Below, piece after piece: positions 7,667 through 15,672 of a stretch of 64,000 bases of DNA. Position 1 is the first letter of the stretch. Each line of letters starts with the position of its first letter. The DNA comes from Tenacibaculum sp. SZ-18 (GTDB taxonomy: Bacteria > Bacteroidota > Bacteroidia > Flavobacteriales > Flavobacteriaceae), in the NCBI RefSeq assembly GCF_002813915.1, contig NZ_CP019335.1, forward strand, positions 192,888-256,887. Reading direction: 5' to 3'. The position numbers and the translations under genes are program-made. Below the pieces are notes generated by a model. That model saw nothing but the letters and a program-made list of their open reading frames with translations, was not told where the DNA came from and ran no database searches.

Positions 7667-8299
7667 ATGGAAAATATAAAAATCCTGATAATATTAACCC
7701 TTGTTAGCATTATCTTCTTAATAAGAACACACAAAAAGGGTAAGAAATCAGAAAGCTTATCATTTTTATCAACCATGATCGCTACTCTGTTTGGTGTTTT
7801 AGTAGCCATAACTTTATCTACTATTGAGGATAAAAAAAAAGAAAGAAATGATACTATCAAATTACTCAATTCAGGGCTGGAAGTATTAAAGGTTACTTAT
7901 GCATTTACTAATCAATTCGGCAAACAAGATATTGATATAGAACAAGATTCTAGCGAAGATGAAGATGATCAAAAATATCGGAGACTACATAATCCTTTAC
8001 CGTACCCTGATCTACTGGTAACTATCATTGAGAACGAAACAGTTTCAAAAAACATATCTCAAGAAACTCTTCTTCAAATTTCTGCTGAACTAATTAATGC
8101 ACAAAACAGAGGCAATTATGATGATATCATTGAATATAAAGAAACACTGAAATCATTATTTTTCTGGATTAAGGTAGAAATAGCACACTTACAAGGAAAA
8201 ATAAGTGTAGAAGAGATAAAAAGTCAAGATAAATTAAAAATTCAAGATAAATTAAAAATTGATTTTATAGAAATAGGAATAGGAGCAAATGTAGAATGA
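7667..8299 (+). CDS. cassette gene: two-TM membrane protein with acidic domain
   Basis: 210 residues. TM segments near 4-22 and 36-55, then a soluble helical region with the acidic stretch DSSEDEDDQ. No family recognised. The end contains an internal duplication, SQDKLKIQDKLKI (27-bp tandem-like repeat near 8223-8260). Confidence 0.65.
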   Translation: MENIKILIILTLVSIIFLIRTHKKGKKSESLSFLSTMIATLFGVLVAITLSTIEDKKKERNDTIKLLNSGLEVLKVTYAFTNQFGKQDIDIEQDSSEDEDDQKYRRLHNPLPYPDLLVTIIENETVSKNISQETLLQISAELINAQNRGNYDDIIEYKETLKSLFFWIKVEIAHLQGKISVEEIKSQDKLKIQDKLKIDFIEIGIGANVE

Positions 8300-8308
8300 G
8301 AATAAAAA

Positions 8309-8357
8309 ACAAAACCGAAACGGCATTAAAACTACCTTTTATACTAATCGTGTGGCA
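8309..8357 (+). repeat. degraded short attC-like site
   Basis: GGCATTAAAACTACC followed by TTTATACTAATCGTGTGGC aligns with the short site at 46558-46610, but the 5' arm no longer pairs and neither AAC nor GTT is kept. Probably the inactive end of array 1. Confidence 0.45.
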
Positions 8358-8371
8358 TTAAAAAACAAAAA

Positions 8372-8902
8372 ATGAATAAAATAATAGAGATCCTGAGTAA
8401 TAATTCTTTTCTAATAGAACTAGTTGGTTTTTCTATGGCTATTTTAGATGTGTACTTCCCAAAAGTGACTGATTATCTAGAACAAAAACTTGACTATTTA
8501 AACGATAATTTAAGAATAGAGGAAGTTCCAATTGATTTATTTGGGAAAATCAAATATTACTTCAAGAATATAATTGCGTTACTTTTTGTAATTACTGAGT
8601 TATTAATAATTGTCGTATTCGTACATTACGGTGCTGAAGTTGGCTTCTCAGAAACCATTGACAGCATAAAAGAATATTATAATGAGCAAACTATTTGGGG
8701 AAAAGTTCAACATATAATATTTTTTGTTATCGGATTAGTTTCTGCAATTATTGGAATTGTAATGATGCATGTTGGACACGTTTTTTTAAATATTCTCTCA
8801 TTTTTTGACAAAATAGCAGGAGGAAAAGCTGTAGCTGGGCTAGGTCTTTTTATTGCATTTCTAGGTTTAATAATAGAATATTTTCAATTCATACAAAAAT
8901 GA
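8372..8902 (+). CDS. membrane protein of unknown function, three to four TM
   Basis: 176 residues with hydrophobic segments near 10-30, 66-88, 113-137 and 148-170. No domain recognised. It follows the degraded attC-like site and may be a sixth, now fixed cassette, or an ordinary prophage accessory gene. Confidence 0.6.
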   Translation: MNKIIEILSNNSFLIELVGFSMAILDVYFPKVTDYLEQKLDYLNDNLRIEEVPIDLFGKIKYYFKNIIALLFVITELLIIVVFVHYGAEVGFSETIDSIKEYYNEQTIWGKVQHIIFFVIGLVSAIIGIVMMHVGHVFLNILSFFDKIAGGKAVAGLGLFIAFLGLIIEYFQFIQK

Positions 8903-8913
8903 TATAAACAGAT

Positions 8914-9039
8914 ATGCTAATTGTTGGCGGAGGACTAACAGGTCTTTTTTTAGCGAATGAATTCAATAGACATAATGCTTACTTTTTTTATAATTTCGCT
9001 AAGGAAAAGGTTGAAATCGTTGTCAAGGTCGATGAGTAA
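8914..9039 (+). pseudogene. N-terminal fragment of an FAD-dependent oxidoreductase
   Basis: 41-codon frame beginning MLIVGGGLTGLFLANEFNR, a clear Rossmann GxGxxG dinucleotide-binding motif at the extreme N-terminus, then unrelated or frameshifted sequence and a stop. Intact enzymes of this class are several hundred residues long, so this is a remnant. Confidence 0.55.
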
Positions 9040-9150
9040 GTCTAAAACCTATTCCCTCCTTGAGAATTAGGGAAAAATACAACTAACAAACATTTGATAT
9101 TATAGAGCAATAGTCTTTTGAATCTGTTTTTTCTCTTCATGTGAGTATGG

Positions 9151-9882
9151 TTAATTATCTCTATAGTGATTGAAGAAATTCTTAATAAATGCTATTTTAT
9201 CTTCTATCTTTTTTATGCTAGGAGCTTCGTTTTTTACTGAGTTTCCAGTACTTCTTCTAGTAATAGATCCAAACTTGTTAATATAAGCCTTCAGTATTTC
9301 ATAAACATGGTCTATAGTTTCTTCACGTTCTCTTTTTTGTTTTATGTATTCTTTATTTTGAGTGCTTAATTTAGATTTTGATTGCTGGTAGCTTTTTATA
9401 TCTTCCTCTAATACTTTTATTCTTTCTTTTTGTTTTACGGTTTCAGCTTGGAGTAGTGTCTTTTCTTTATTAAGGGAGTCAATTTGTTTGGCAAATGTCG
9501 ATTTGCTATTTGTGAACTCATCAAGTAATTTGGCATAATCAGTTGCGTCGACTTTAGTTTTTTTATCAATTTTTGTGAATTGTAGGTCTTTCCAAATCTT
9601 CAAGAATAGTAAAGTCCAGTAGTTGAATATGCTAAAAAATATTAATCCTCCAATTGTATATAATAGGGGGGTCCAAAATAAGTTACAAGTTGTTAAAAGG
9701 CTCTGATTTTGGATATATTCAATTCTTGTGATTCCTTCTCCTAAACGTTCCTCGTTGATGAAAAATAAGGCTACTAAAAATTTCCAGTTACAAATTATCC
9801 AAGCTAATATAAAGGTTCCTGTAAATGGTTTTTTTGCTCTATCGTATAAAACGGCTTTTACTGATTTTGTGTACTCTTCCAT
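9151..9882 (-). CDS. two-TM protein with long coiled coil
   Basis: 243 residues from ATG 9882 (a TTG at 9912 would overlap the upstream gene by 14 bp). TM segments near 24-44 and 70-98, then a coiled coil of about 90 residues rich in Lys, Glu and Gln, and a small C-terminal domain. Minus-strand gene in the repressor group, so probably expressed in the lysogen. A role in superinfection exclusion or defence is a positional inference only. Confidence 0.65.
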   Translation of the reverse strand: MEEYTKSVKAVLYDRAKKPFTGTFILAWIICNWKFLVALFFINEERLGEGITRIEYIQNQSLLTTCNLFWTPLLYTIGGLIFFSIFNYWTLLFLKIWKDLQFTKIDKKTKVDATDYAKLLDEFTNSKSTFAKQIDSLNKEKTLLQAETVKQKERIKVLEEDIKSYQQSKSKLSTQNKEYIKQKREREETIDHVYEILKAYINKFGSITRRSTGNSVKNEAPSIKKIEDKIAFIKNFFNHYRDN

Positions 9883-9898
9883 AGGTTTATTTATTTTT

Positions 9899-10564
9899 TT
9901 AAATAGTCCCAACCTCTAAATAAAGCCAAGAATCTTCTTGTTTGGTATTTTTAATTTCTAATGAATGTCCTGTAAATGAGGCTCGCAATGTTTTTTCAAT
10001 GTCTACACTTCTAGATTTATGTTCTAGAGCCAGTTTATGTTTGTTTTCATCGGATAGCCAGATACTACTCTCTATATCATTGTAATATTTACTTAAAGAT
10101 TCTTTAGTTATAGTTTCTATTTGAGGGTTATTTAGTTTAACATCTTGGTTTGTATAAAAACGAAGTTCCCAGTTAGTTTTTGGGTTAAATGGTTTAGTGT
10201 ATCTATTAATCCATTTATCATATGCTTCCGATTCGTTCTTTTGAGTTTGAATTTGGTCTCTGTAAATGAGGATTTGAAGCTGAATAAAATCGTTTGAGAT
10301 ACCAACTATTTTATTCTCGAAAAAAAGATTTTTATTGTTTACAAGATGATAGCTTAGTGTCTTATCATTAGTGGTTCCTACAAGGCCATCTCCACCAGAT
10401 GAACCTTCGGCATATAGGTTAACAATGTTTGTGTTTGGTTGATTCCAAAGGTTAACTTTATCACCTATTTCTATTTTAAAATCAGAAGTTTTTCTTTTAA
10501 ACGTAACGTTTTTATTGTAGGGCAATTTCTTACTAGTCCCAAAAAGGAACGATAATATGCTCAT
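9899..10564 (-). CDS. hypothetical lysogen-expressed protein
   Basis: 221 residues, no signal or TM. Two parts: a beta-rich N-terminal half (GDKVNLWNQPNT, NLYAEGSSGGDGLVGTT) and a charged helical C-terminal half. No family recognised. It lies between the repressor-like gene and the coiled-coil membrane gene on the same strand, spaced 74 bp and 16 bp. Confidence 0.65.
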   Translation of the reverse strand: MSILSFLFGTSKKLPYNKNVTFKRKTSDFKIEIGDKVNLWNQPNTNIVNLYAEGSSGGDGLVGTTNDKTLSYHLVNNKNLFFENKIVGISNDFIQLQILIYRDQIQTQKNESEAYDKWINRYTKPFNPKTNWELRFYTNQDVKLNNPQIETITKESLSKYYNDIESSIWLSDENKHKLALEHKSRSVDIEKTLRASFTGHSLEIKNTKQEDSWLYLEVGTI

Positions 10565-10638
10565 AATTTTTAATGTAAGAGGTTAATTGTACACTAAAAT
10601 AGAAATTAATTTCAGTTGAAGAAACTTTTTGTTAGAAC

Positions 10639-11118
10639 CTAAAAATTATTTTTTAATTGGTTTTTCACTTCATCTTCAATTCCAAGTTTATCTTTAATAG
10701 CATCAGTATCCAGGAGTAAAATACTTAAAGCTTGTGCAACCTGTTCTAATTTATCATCCATTGCAAGTATTTTTTGATTCTGAAAATAAATAGTTTTTAA
10801 TTTATTCTCGATAGATAGAGAGTCAAAATCTACTTCCTGTGGAATATGAGTTTCAAAGTTTCTCTTTGCAGCATTTCTGTGTTCTTCTGCAATTTCAGGT
10901 TTTAATTCTATTTGTGCTTGACTTCCTACAATCTTTTCTTCGATGTATTCTAGTATTATGTTTAGAGTTTTGTTTTTTGGATTTGATTGGGTCTTATTAA
11001 GAATATTTCGAGCGGCGCTTTTGGAAACAGATGTTTCTTTCCCTATTTCATAGGCGGTAATATCATGTTTTTCACATAATGAAATAACTAAATCTATTTT
11101 TTCTTCAATAGTTAACAT
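10639..11118 (-). CDS. helix-turn-helix repressor-like protein
   Basis: 159 residues. N-terminal HTH at about 15-45 (ITAYEIGKETSVSKSAARNI), Gln/Glu-rich linker, helical C-terminus. It is divergent from the early genes across a 171-bp region full of repeats, the classical place of a prophage repressor. The call as CI-like repressor rests on HTH plus position; no peptidase domain of the LexA type is visible. Confidence 0.7.
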   Translation of the reverse strand: MLTIEEKIDLVISLCEKHDITAYEIGKETSVSKSAARNILNKTQSNPKNKTLNIILEYIEEKIVGSQAQIELKPEIAEEHRNAAKRNFETHIPQEVDFDSLSIENKLKTIYFQNQKILAMDDKLEQVAQALSILLLDTDAIKDKLGIEDEVKNQLKNNF

Positions 11119-11125
11119 ACTGATT

Positions 11126-11255
11126 GTAATTGCATTACATTAAAAAGGTATAAAAAAACATACAAAAACCTTAAAAAACATATAATAATCTAAAAAAACC
11201 TATATATTTGTAAAGTTAGGTCACTGCACTATTCAAAGTTACAAAAAAACCTAAT
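11126..11255. promoter_or_regulatory. divergent control region with candidate operators
   Basis: Palindrome GTAATTGCATTAC at 11126-11138 and four direct-repeat-like boxes: TATAAAAAAACATAC (11149), TTAAAAAACATAT (11171), CTAAAAAAACCTAT (11190) and TACAAAAAAACCTAAT (11240). Two of them flank the early promoter, consistent with operators. Confidence 0.45.
11203..11210 (+). promoter_or_regulatory. early promoter -7 box
   Basis: TATATTTG fits TAnnTTTG. No good -33 TTTG at the usual distance, so the promoter may be weak or activator-dependent. It is 80 bp from the first early gene. Confidence 0.45.
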
Positions 11256-11289
11256 AGTAGATTATAAAAGCACAAAATATACTATAAAA

Positions 11290-11532
11290 ATGGGAGAAGA
11301 ACTAGTTGGTAGTGATGAATTAAGAGAAAGCTTACCATATGGTATTGTTAAGGAAATTACTCAAGTTTTTGGATATAAAAATCAGTCATACGTATCTGAT
11401 ATTATAAAGGGTGAAAAAAAAGGGAATCTGAAAATAATTAAATGTGCGGCTGAAATCGCAGATATATATAAACAGTCAGGTTTTGAAACAGGCAAGAAAA
11501 AAATATTAGAATCTTATGCAAACATTAACTAA
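11290..11532 (+). CDS. small DNA-binding early protein (Cro-like position)
   Basis: 80 residues. An HTH-like segment at about 17-45 (GIVKEITQVFGYKNQSYVSD) suggests DNA binding. First gene rightward of the control region. Overlaps the next gene by 17 bp. Naming as Cro or antirepressor is not justified beyond position. Confidence 0.55.
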   Translation: MGEELVGSDELRESLPYGIVKEITQVFGYKNQSYVSDIIKGEKKGNLKIIKCAAEIADIYKQSGFETGKKKILESYANIN

Positions 11533-11845
11533 TCAAGAGATGAAAATCGCGCATTGCATTTCTAGTGATTTAAGTGAAAAAGAAATTGCAGATAAACTGT
11601 TTATTTCTCCTTCTACTGTTCATAGCCATACTAAAAATATCCGAAAAAAATTTGGTGTTCGAAGTAAAGCTGGAATTGTTCAAAAGTATCTATTGAGTTT
11701 AGATGATCCTAAATCATTTGTTCCTGGTGTATTCATGTTGTTTTTACACTTATTCATGATTGTTTCTGTAAATCAGTTTGATGTTAGAGTTCCAAGAACT
11801 CAAAGATTAAATCGAAGGTCAAAAAGAGAAATTACTATTTCATAA
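11516..11845 (+). CDS. LuxR-type HTH protein without receiver domain
   Basis: 109 residues. GerE/LuxR DNA-binding domain at residues 1-58 (LTNQEMKIAHCISSDLSEKE, then SPSTVHSHTKNIRKKFGV) and a short hydrophobic, basic C-terminus. Early-region regulator, translationally coupled to the preceding gene. It is the second LuxR-type HTH in this prophage. Confidence 0.75.
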   Translation: MQTLTNQEMKIAHCISSDLSEKEIADKLFISPSTVHSHTKNIRKKFGVRSKAGIVQKYLLSLDDPKSFVPGVFMLFLHLFMIVSVNQFDVRVPRTQRLNRRSKREITIS

Positions 11846-12019
11846 ATGTCTCCGCTTGAAAAACATATCATCAATTCACTACCTGATTTATCAGAAGAAG
11901 CTAAACAAATGGCTCGCGATATTCTAGGAGTAGGCAATGTTAAAAAACCAAAAGCGAAGCATGTTGTGGATATTGATGTTATTAAAGCGAAGATGATTAA
12001 AAATTTCAATTTGGTATGA
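11846..12019 (+). CDS. small hypothetical early protein (57 aa)
   Basis: ATG-TGA frame whose stop overlaps the next ATG (ATGA), as in a translationally coupled operon. Starts MSPLEKHIINSLPDLSEEAK. No family recognised. Confidence 0.55.
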   Translation: MSPLEKHIINSLPDLSEEAKQMARDILGVGNVKKPKAKHVVDIDVIKAKMIKNFNLV

Positions 12020-12216
12020 ATTCACATAAAAAATATATGGAGGGTGATAACTCCAGAGTTGTTGATTGTAGTTTTTGTCAAGAAGAAAGTAAGCATTACT
12101 GTGAGAGTATGGATGATCTCGAGAAGTTGGATGTAATGCTTAACCTTTCTTCGAAATCTCACTCTATTGAGTTTAAAAAAGTATTCGTAATAAAAGTGAA
12201 AAATAATGAAAAGTAA
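12016..12216 (+). CDS. small hypothetical early protein with CxxC
   Basis: 66 residues with CSFC followed by a His-Tyr-Cys cluster (SKHYCES), suggesting a small metal-binding protein. Overlaps both neighbours by a few bases, so part of the early operon. Confidence 0.55.
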   Translation: MNSHKKYMEGDNSRVVDCSFCQEESKHYCESMDDLEKLDVMLNLSSKSHSIEFKKVFVIKVKNNEK

Positions 12217-12352
12217 ATCTGAAAAATCGTTATGGGATACTCGTATAAATCCAATAGTTGGTTTTATAGTTGATAGAAGAGATTATTCGTCAAAACAGAA
12301 AACAGAGTTCTCGATAAGAGATGGTGTGAGTGTGACACTAAAAAAGTATTAG
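12206..12352 (+). CDS. small hypothetical early protein (48 aa)
   Basis: ATG-TAG frame overlapping its upstream neighbour by 11 bp and ending 2 bp before the next gene. Basic. No family recognised. Confidence 0.5.
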   Translation: MKSKSEKSLWDTRINPIVGFIVDRRDYSSKQKTEFSIRDGVSVTLKKY

Positions 12353-12354
12353 TT

Positions 12355-12624
12355 ATGACTCAAAAAATTGAAAGATTAAAAGAGTTAGTGGATTCTAGTC
12401 CGCTAGTTATTGGAGAGTATAAAACTAAGGTTCTGTTGTATTTATCGGTCGTTTTATTGGGATGTAATTTTGGTTTTTTGGCTAAACATTTCAAAAAGGA
12501 GGAGGAAAAGATAAGAAACTCTGTAACTGCTTTTGCGATAAGGTTTAAAAAGAGTAGGAAAATTCAAGGAGTAATGTTTCGCATTACTCGTGATTTTAAC
12601 AAGCAGCAATCATTCAACTTTTAG
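12355..12624 (+). CDS. hypothetical early protein (89 aa)
   Basis: Starts 2 bp after the previous stop and ends 3 bp before the replication initiator. Central moderately hydrophobic stretch (VLLYLSVVLLGCNFGFLAKH) and basic C-terminus, possibly DNA-binding. No family recognised. Confidence 0.55.
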   Translation: MTQKIERLKELVDSSPLVIGEYKTKVLLYLSVVLLGCNFGFLAKHFKKEEEKIRNSVTAFAIRFKKSRKIQGVMFRITRDFNKQQSFNF

Positions 12625-12627
12625 TAA

Positions 12628-13374
12628 ATGGAGTATTCTATAATAGTTAACCAGCAGATGTGCGTAAAGTATAGGCTTACTTATTTTCAAGGTGCTTTAA
12701 TGGAGTTTTTTGGAAAGTTAAGTACCTGGGCAGATGCTTTCACATTCGAAGATGGTGTTTATTATAATATTTCATATGGTAAAATTGTAAGGGAATTGCC
12801 AGTTATTTTTTCTTCAGATGATAAAGTGTATCGAATTACAAAATCGTTGGTAAAATTGGGGTATGTTGATCAGAGAAAAAAGGGAAAAGATCAGAAGAAT
12901 TTTATCCGATTATCGACTAAAGGAAAGAGGATTTTAAGGGTCGGGAAAAATCCCGAAGCTTGTCAAGGTTCGGGAAAAATCCCGACAAGGGTCGTAAAAA
13001 ATCCCGAACCTCAAAAAAACGCTGTAGACCACGTTACTAGTGATGTTGTCAATCAAGGTTCGGGAAAAATCCCGACGAATCATAATCAATATACCAGTAA
13101 TCATATATATATAGATTTTTCTGCTTATCAATTTTTGCAAAAATATGCTAAATCAGAACTTGAGATTTGGGAAATGCAAAACAAGAAATCCATCAAAGAT
13201 TTCGAAAGGTTTTTAGAATACTTTGAAATCAAAGTTGAAGAGGAAGAAATTGAATACTCCGTGTCAAAACTTTTAGGAAGACTTAAAAGATTAAAATTTA
13301 ATTGGGCTGGTGATTTAAAAGTTGTGAAGGTTATGAATGATCAACCAACTATTAAACGAAAAAGAATTGGGTAA
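12628..13374 (+). CDS. phage replication initiator-like protein
   Basis: 248 residues. N-terminal winged-helix-like region (residues about 15-100), a variable linker encoded by four palindromic iterons, and a C-terminal helical segment. It is directly upstream of dnaB with stop and start overlapping (TAATG), and carries the presumed origin inside its own gene, the same design as lambda O. Likely role: bind the iterons and load DnaB. Family not identified from sequence alone. Confidence 0.7.
   Translation: MEYSIIVNQQMCVKYRLTYFQGALMEFFGKLSTWADAFTFEDGVYYNISYGKIVRELPVIFSSDDKVYRITKSLVKLGYVDQRKKGKDQKNFIRLSTKGKRILRVGKNPEACQGSGKIPTRVVKNPEPQKNAVDHVTSDVVNQGSGKIPTNHNQYTSNHIYIDFSAYQFLQKYAKSELEIWEMQNKKSIKDFERFLEYFEIKVEEEEIEYSVSKLLGRLKRLKFNWAGDLKVVKVMNDQPTIKRKRIG
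12941..13075. repeat. iterons: candidate phage replication origin
   Basis: Four copies of the 16-bp palindrome TCGGGAAAAATCCCGA at 12941-12956, 12970-12985, 12992-13007 (TCGTAA variant on the left arm) and 13060-13075, inside the initiator gene. In protein they read as GKNPE or GSGKIPT repeats in the linker. Confidence 0.65.
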
Positions 13375-14759
13375 TGAATAATATCAAAGCAAACATACCG
13401 CCACAAGCAACAGAATTCGAGGAAATGGTTCTAGGAGCTTTGTTAGTAGATACCAAGGCAATAGAGGAAGTTTATTCTTTTCTGAAGGTTGAAATGTTCT
13501 ATGATCCTAAACATCAAAATATCTACAAAGGAATTTGTTCTCTTTTCGATTCGAATTCTCCAATTGATATGATGACGTTAAGCAAGAAATTAAGGCAACT
13601 AGGGCTGTTAGAAAAGGCGGGTGGAGATATTTACTTAATCAAGCTTACACAGAAAGTTGCTTCTTCCGCACACATTGAATATCATGCTAGGTTTATTCAT
13701 GAAAAGTTTATCAAGAGAAAAGTAATTGAGATTTCTACAAGTGCAATTAAATCTGCTTATGATGAGCAAATTGATACGATTGAATTGATTGAGAGATTAG
13801 GTTCTGATTTGAGTTTAATTGATGATTCGATAAACACTAATTCTAGCGCTGTTACTTGGCACGATGCAATAGTTTCTATTCCCGAACATGTGGAAAGATT
13901 AACAAATAACAACGGTTCTGTAACTGGTTTGCCTACGGGAATAACTGCTTTAGATAATCACTTTTCTGGATGGCAAAAACAAGATTTTATTGTCATTGGT
14001 GGCGATAGTGGAATGGGAAAGACAGCCTTTGTTTTATGTTCAATGTTAGCTGCTGCTAAATCTGAAAAACCTGTAGGAATGTTTTCAATGGAGATGTCTG
14101 TAAAGCAATTAGGTTTGAGAGCTGTGGCTGTAGAAACTTCCTTTCATTTAAATCAACTGATGAGAAAAGGATTTGAGAAAGTAGAGTACTTCACAACTCT
14201 GAATAAAAAGATTGACGTGATAAAAGATTATCCAATTCACATCGATGATAAGCCCGCGTTAACGGTTCCAGAAATGAAAAGGAAAGCAAGGTCTTTAAAA
14301 AGAAAATTCGGAATAGAGTTGTTAGTGATTGACTTCATCCAAATGTTTTCAGGAGATAAGGATATCAGAATGAATGTTGGTGAAGCAGCAAGAGAGTGTA
14401 AAAATTTAGCTAAGGAGTTAGATATTCCTGTGATTGCTTTATCTCAAATCAGTAGAGAAGTAAGAAAATCAAAGTATCAACTCCCTAAAAAATATCATTT
14501 AAAAGAAGCTTCGGCAATTGAAGAAGCTGCCGATGTAATTGGAATGTTATATCGTCCAAACTATTATGGTTATGTAAGAGAAGGATATCCTGATTTGTAT
14601 GATGAGCTTGGGCTTATTGGAGAAGAGAACGCTGTTTTAATCGTGGAGAAAAATCGAAATGGTTCATTGGGGAACGTACCGTTGGTTTATCTCGAAGATA
14701 AAACGAAGTATGTTGATGGAGAAGTTGTTAAGAATCAAACTTATCAGGATGCCTTTTAA
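13374..14759 (+). CDS. dnaB: replicative DNA helicase DnaB
   Basis: 461 residues. N-terminal DnaB domain (about 1-115) and RecA-like C-terminal domain with Walker A GGDSGMGKT (about 209-217), the FSMEM segment, Walker B LLVIDFIQM and the SQISREVRK region. Unwinds DNA at the phage fork. Length and domain order match bacterial DnaB. Coupled to the initiator gene. This is the phage copy; the host copy is expected elsewhere. Confidence 0.93.
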   Translation: MNNIKANIPPQATEFEEMVLGALLVDTKAIEEVYSFLKVEMFYDPKHQNIYKGICSLFDSNSPIDMMTLSKKLRQLGLLEKAGGDIYLIKLTQKVASSAHIEYHARFIHEKFIKRKVIEISTSAIKSAYDEQIDTIELIERLGSDLSLIDDSINTNSSAVTWHDAIVSIPEHVERLTNNNGSVTGLPTGITALDNHFSGWQKQDFIVIGGDSGMGKTAFVLCSMLAAAKSEKPVGMFSMEMSVKQLGLRAVAVETSFHLNQLMRKGFEKVEYFTTLNKKIDVIKDYPIHIDDKPALTVPEMKRKARSLKRKFGIELLVIDFIQMFSGDKDIRMNVGEAARECKNLAKELDIPVIALSQISREVRKSKYQLPKKYHLKEASAIEEAADVIGMLYRPNYYGYVREGYPDLYDELGLIGEENAVLIVEKNRNGSLGNVPLVYLEDKTKYVDGEVVKNQTYQDAF

Positions 14760-15066
14760 ACCACAACCAAAGAGAAAACCTTGGCAGGAGAAGAGAGTTC
14801 CTCACGGAAGAAGGTTAAATGATAACTCAAAGTTTTACAACAGTAGAGCTTGGAGGAATTTTCGTAAGCAAGTTTTGATTGAAGAACCGTTATGTCGATT
14901 ATGTTCTAGTAAGGGATTAGTTAAAGAAGCTAAGGTTGTTGATCATATTGTAAGGATTGTAGACGGTGGGGAAAAGTTGTCTAGATCTAACGTACAACCA
15001 TTATGTTCTAAATGTCATAATAGTAAGTCAGGTAAAGAAGCGCATGGTTATAAACAAGATAAATAA
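14749..15066 (+). CDS. HNH endonuclease
   Basis: 105 residues from ATG 14749 (overlaps the end of dnaB by 11 bp). Zinc/HNH signature: CRLC, the core VVDHIVRIVDGG, then CSKCHNSKSGKE. Such genes sit next to terminase in many HK97-type phages and help cut cos DNA. Position directly before the terminase genes supports that role. Confidence 0.88.
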   Translation: MPFKPQPKRKPWQEKRVPHGRRLNDNSKFYNSRAWRNFRKQVLIEEPLCRLCSSKGLVKEAKVVDHIVRIVDGGEKLSRSNVQPLCSKCHNSKSGKEAHGYKQDK

Positions 15067-15174
15067 TAGGGTATGGGGGTAAATCTCTAGAGAGTTTTAC
15101 CGCTGTACATCCCCTACAAGTGAGAATTTTACTCACACTAATTTTTTAGGTAGGGGGGGTAAAAGTGAAAGTGA
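15067..15174. other. candidate cos region
   Basis: 108-bp gap between the HNH and TerS genes. Contains the 24-bp palindrome 15078-15101 (GGTAAATCTCTAGAG then AGTTTTACC), the hairpin GTGAG..CTCAC near 15120-15136, and two G-runs. Location fits cos; cutting is not shown. Confidence 0.45.
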
Positions 15175-15663
15175 ATGGAAAATGAGAAATTGAAAGTTGT
15201 GCATAGTCAATCGAGTTCAGGAAGAAAACAAGAATTGACTGAGAAGGAATCCAAATTATACCAAGTATTGAATGAGTTGCCTAAGCCAGAAACTTCTATG
15301 AAGTTAAACGCTGCACAAAAGAAATGGTGGTATTGGTTCGGGTATGAATTTGTGAGTACAAAGCAGTTTTCAAAATTGGATTTAACTCACTTACAGAAAG
15401 CAGCTTTTTGGATGGATGCTAGATGTAAAGCTTATGCCGAAGTAAATAGGTTAGGTTACAGAGGATTGGTCCAAACATTTGAGAAAGGCTATACGAATGT
15501 AACCGGTCACATTTCAATTATTGAAAAAGCGGATAAACATCTTGATGAAGTTTCTGCTCATTTTGGATTGAGTATTAAAGATCGTCAAAAATTAAAATCT
15601 ATTGAATCGGGTGATGGCCAGTTAAGTTTATTTGAAAAAGTAAAAGAAGTATTACACGGATAA
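15175..15663 (+). CDS. terminase small subunit (P27 family-like)
   Basis: 162 residues. Layout of P27-type small terminases: short basic N-terminus, LPKPETSMKLNAAQKKWWYW core, helical DNA-binding middle and an acidic C-terminus. Recognises packaging DNA together with TerL, whose gene starts 9 bp downstream. Confidence 0.8.
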   Translation: MENEKLKVVHSQSSSGRKQELTEKESKLYQVLNELPKPETSMKLNAAQKKWWYWFGYEFVSTKQFSKLDLTHLQKAAFWMDARCKAYAEVNRLGYRGLVQTFEKGYTNVTGHISIIEKADKHLDEVSAHFGLSIKDRQKLKSIESGDGQLSLFEKVKEVLHG

Positions 15664-15672
15664 AAAATAGAA

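Larger units (their letters stand above)
3994..8357 (+). mobile_element. integron-like cassette array 1 (inside the prophage)
   Basis: A leader (promoter plus attI-like site) followed by five single-gene cassettes, four with well-preserved attC-like palindromes and a fifth with a degraded one. For cassettes 1-4 the first bases reverse-complement the last bases (e.g. TTGTACACC at 6779 and GGTGTACAA at 7511). All genes run in the array direction. No integron integrase is next to it. Confidence 0.75.
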
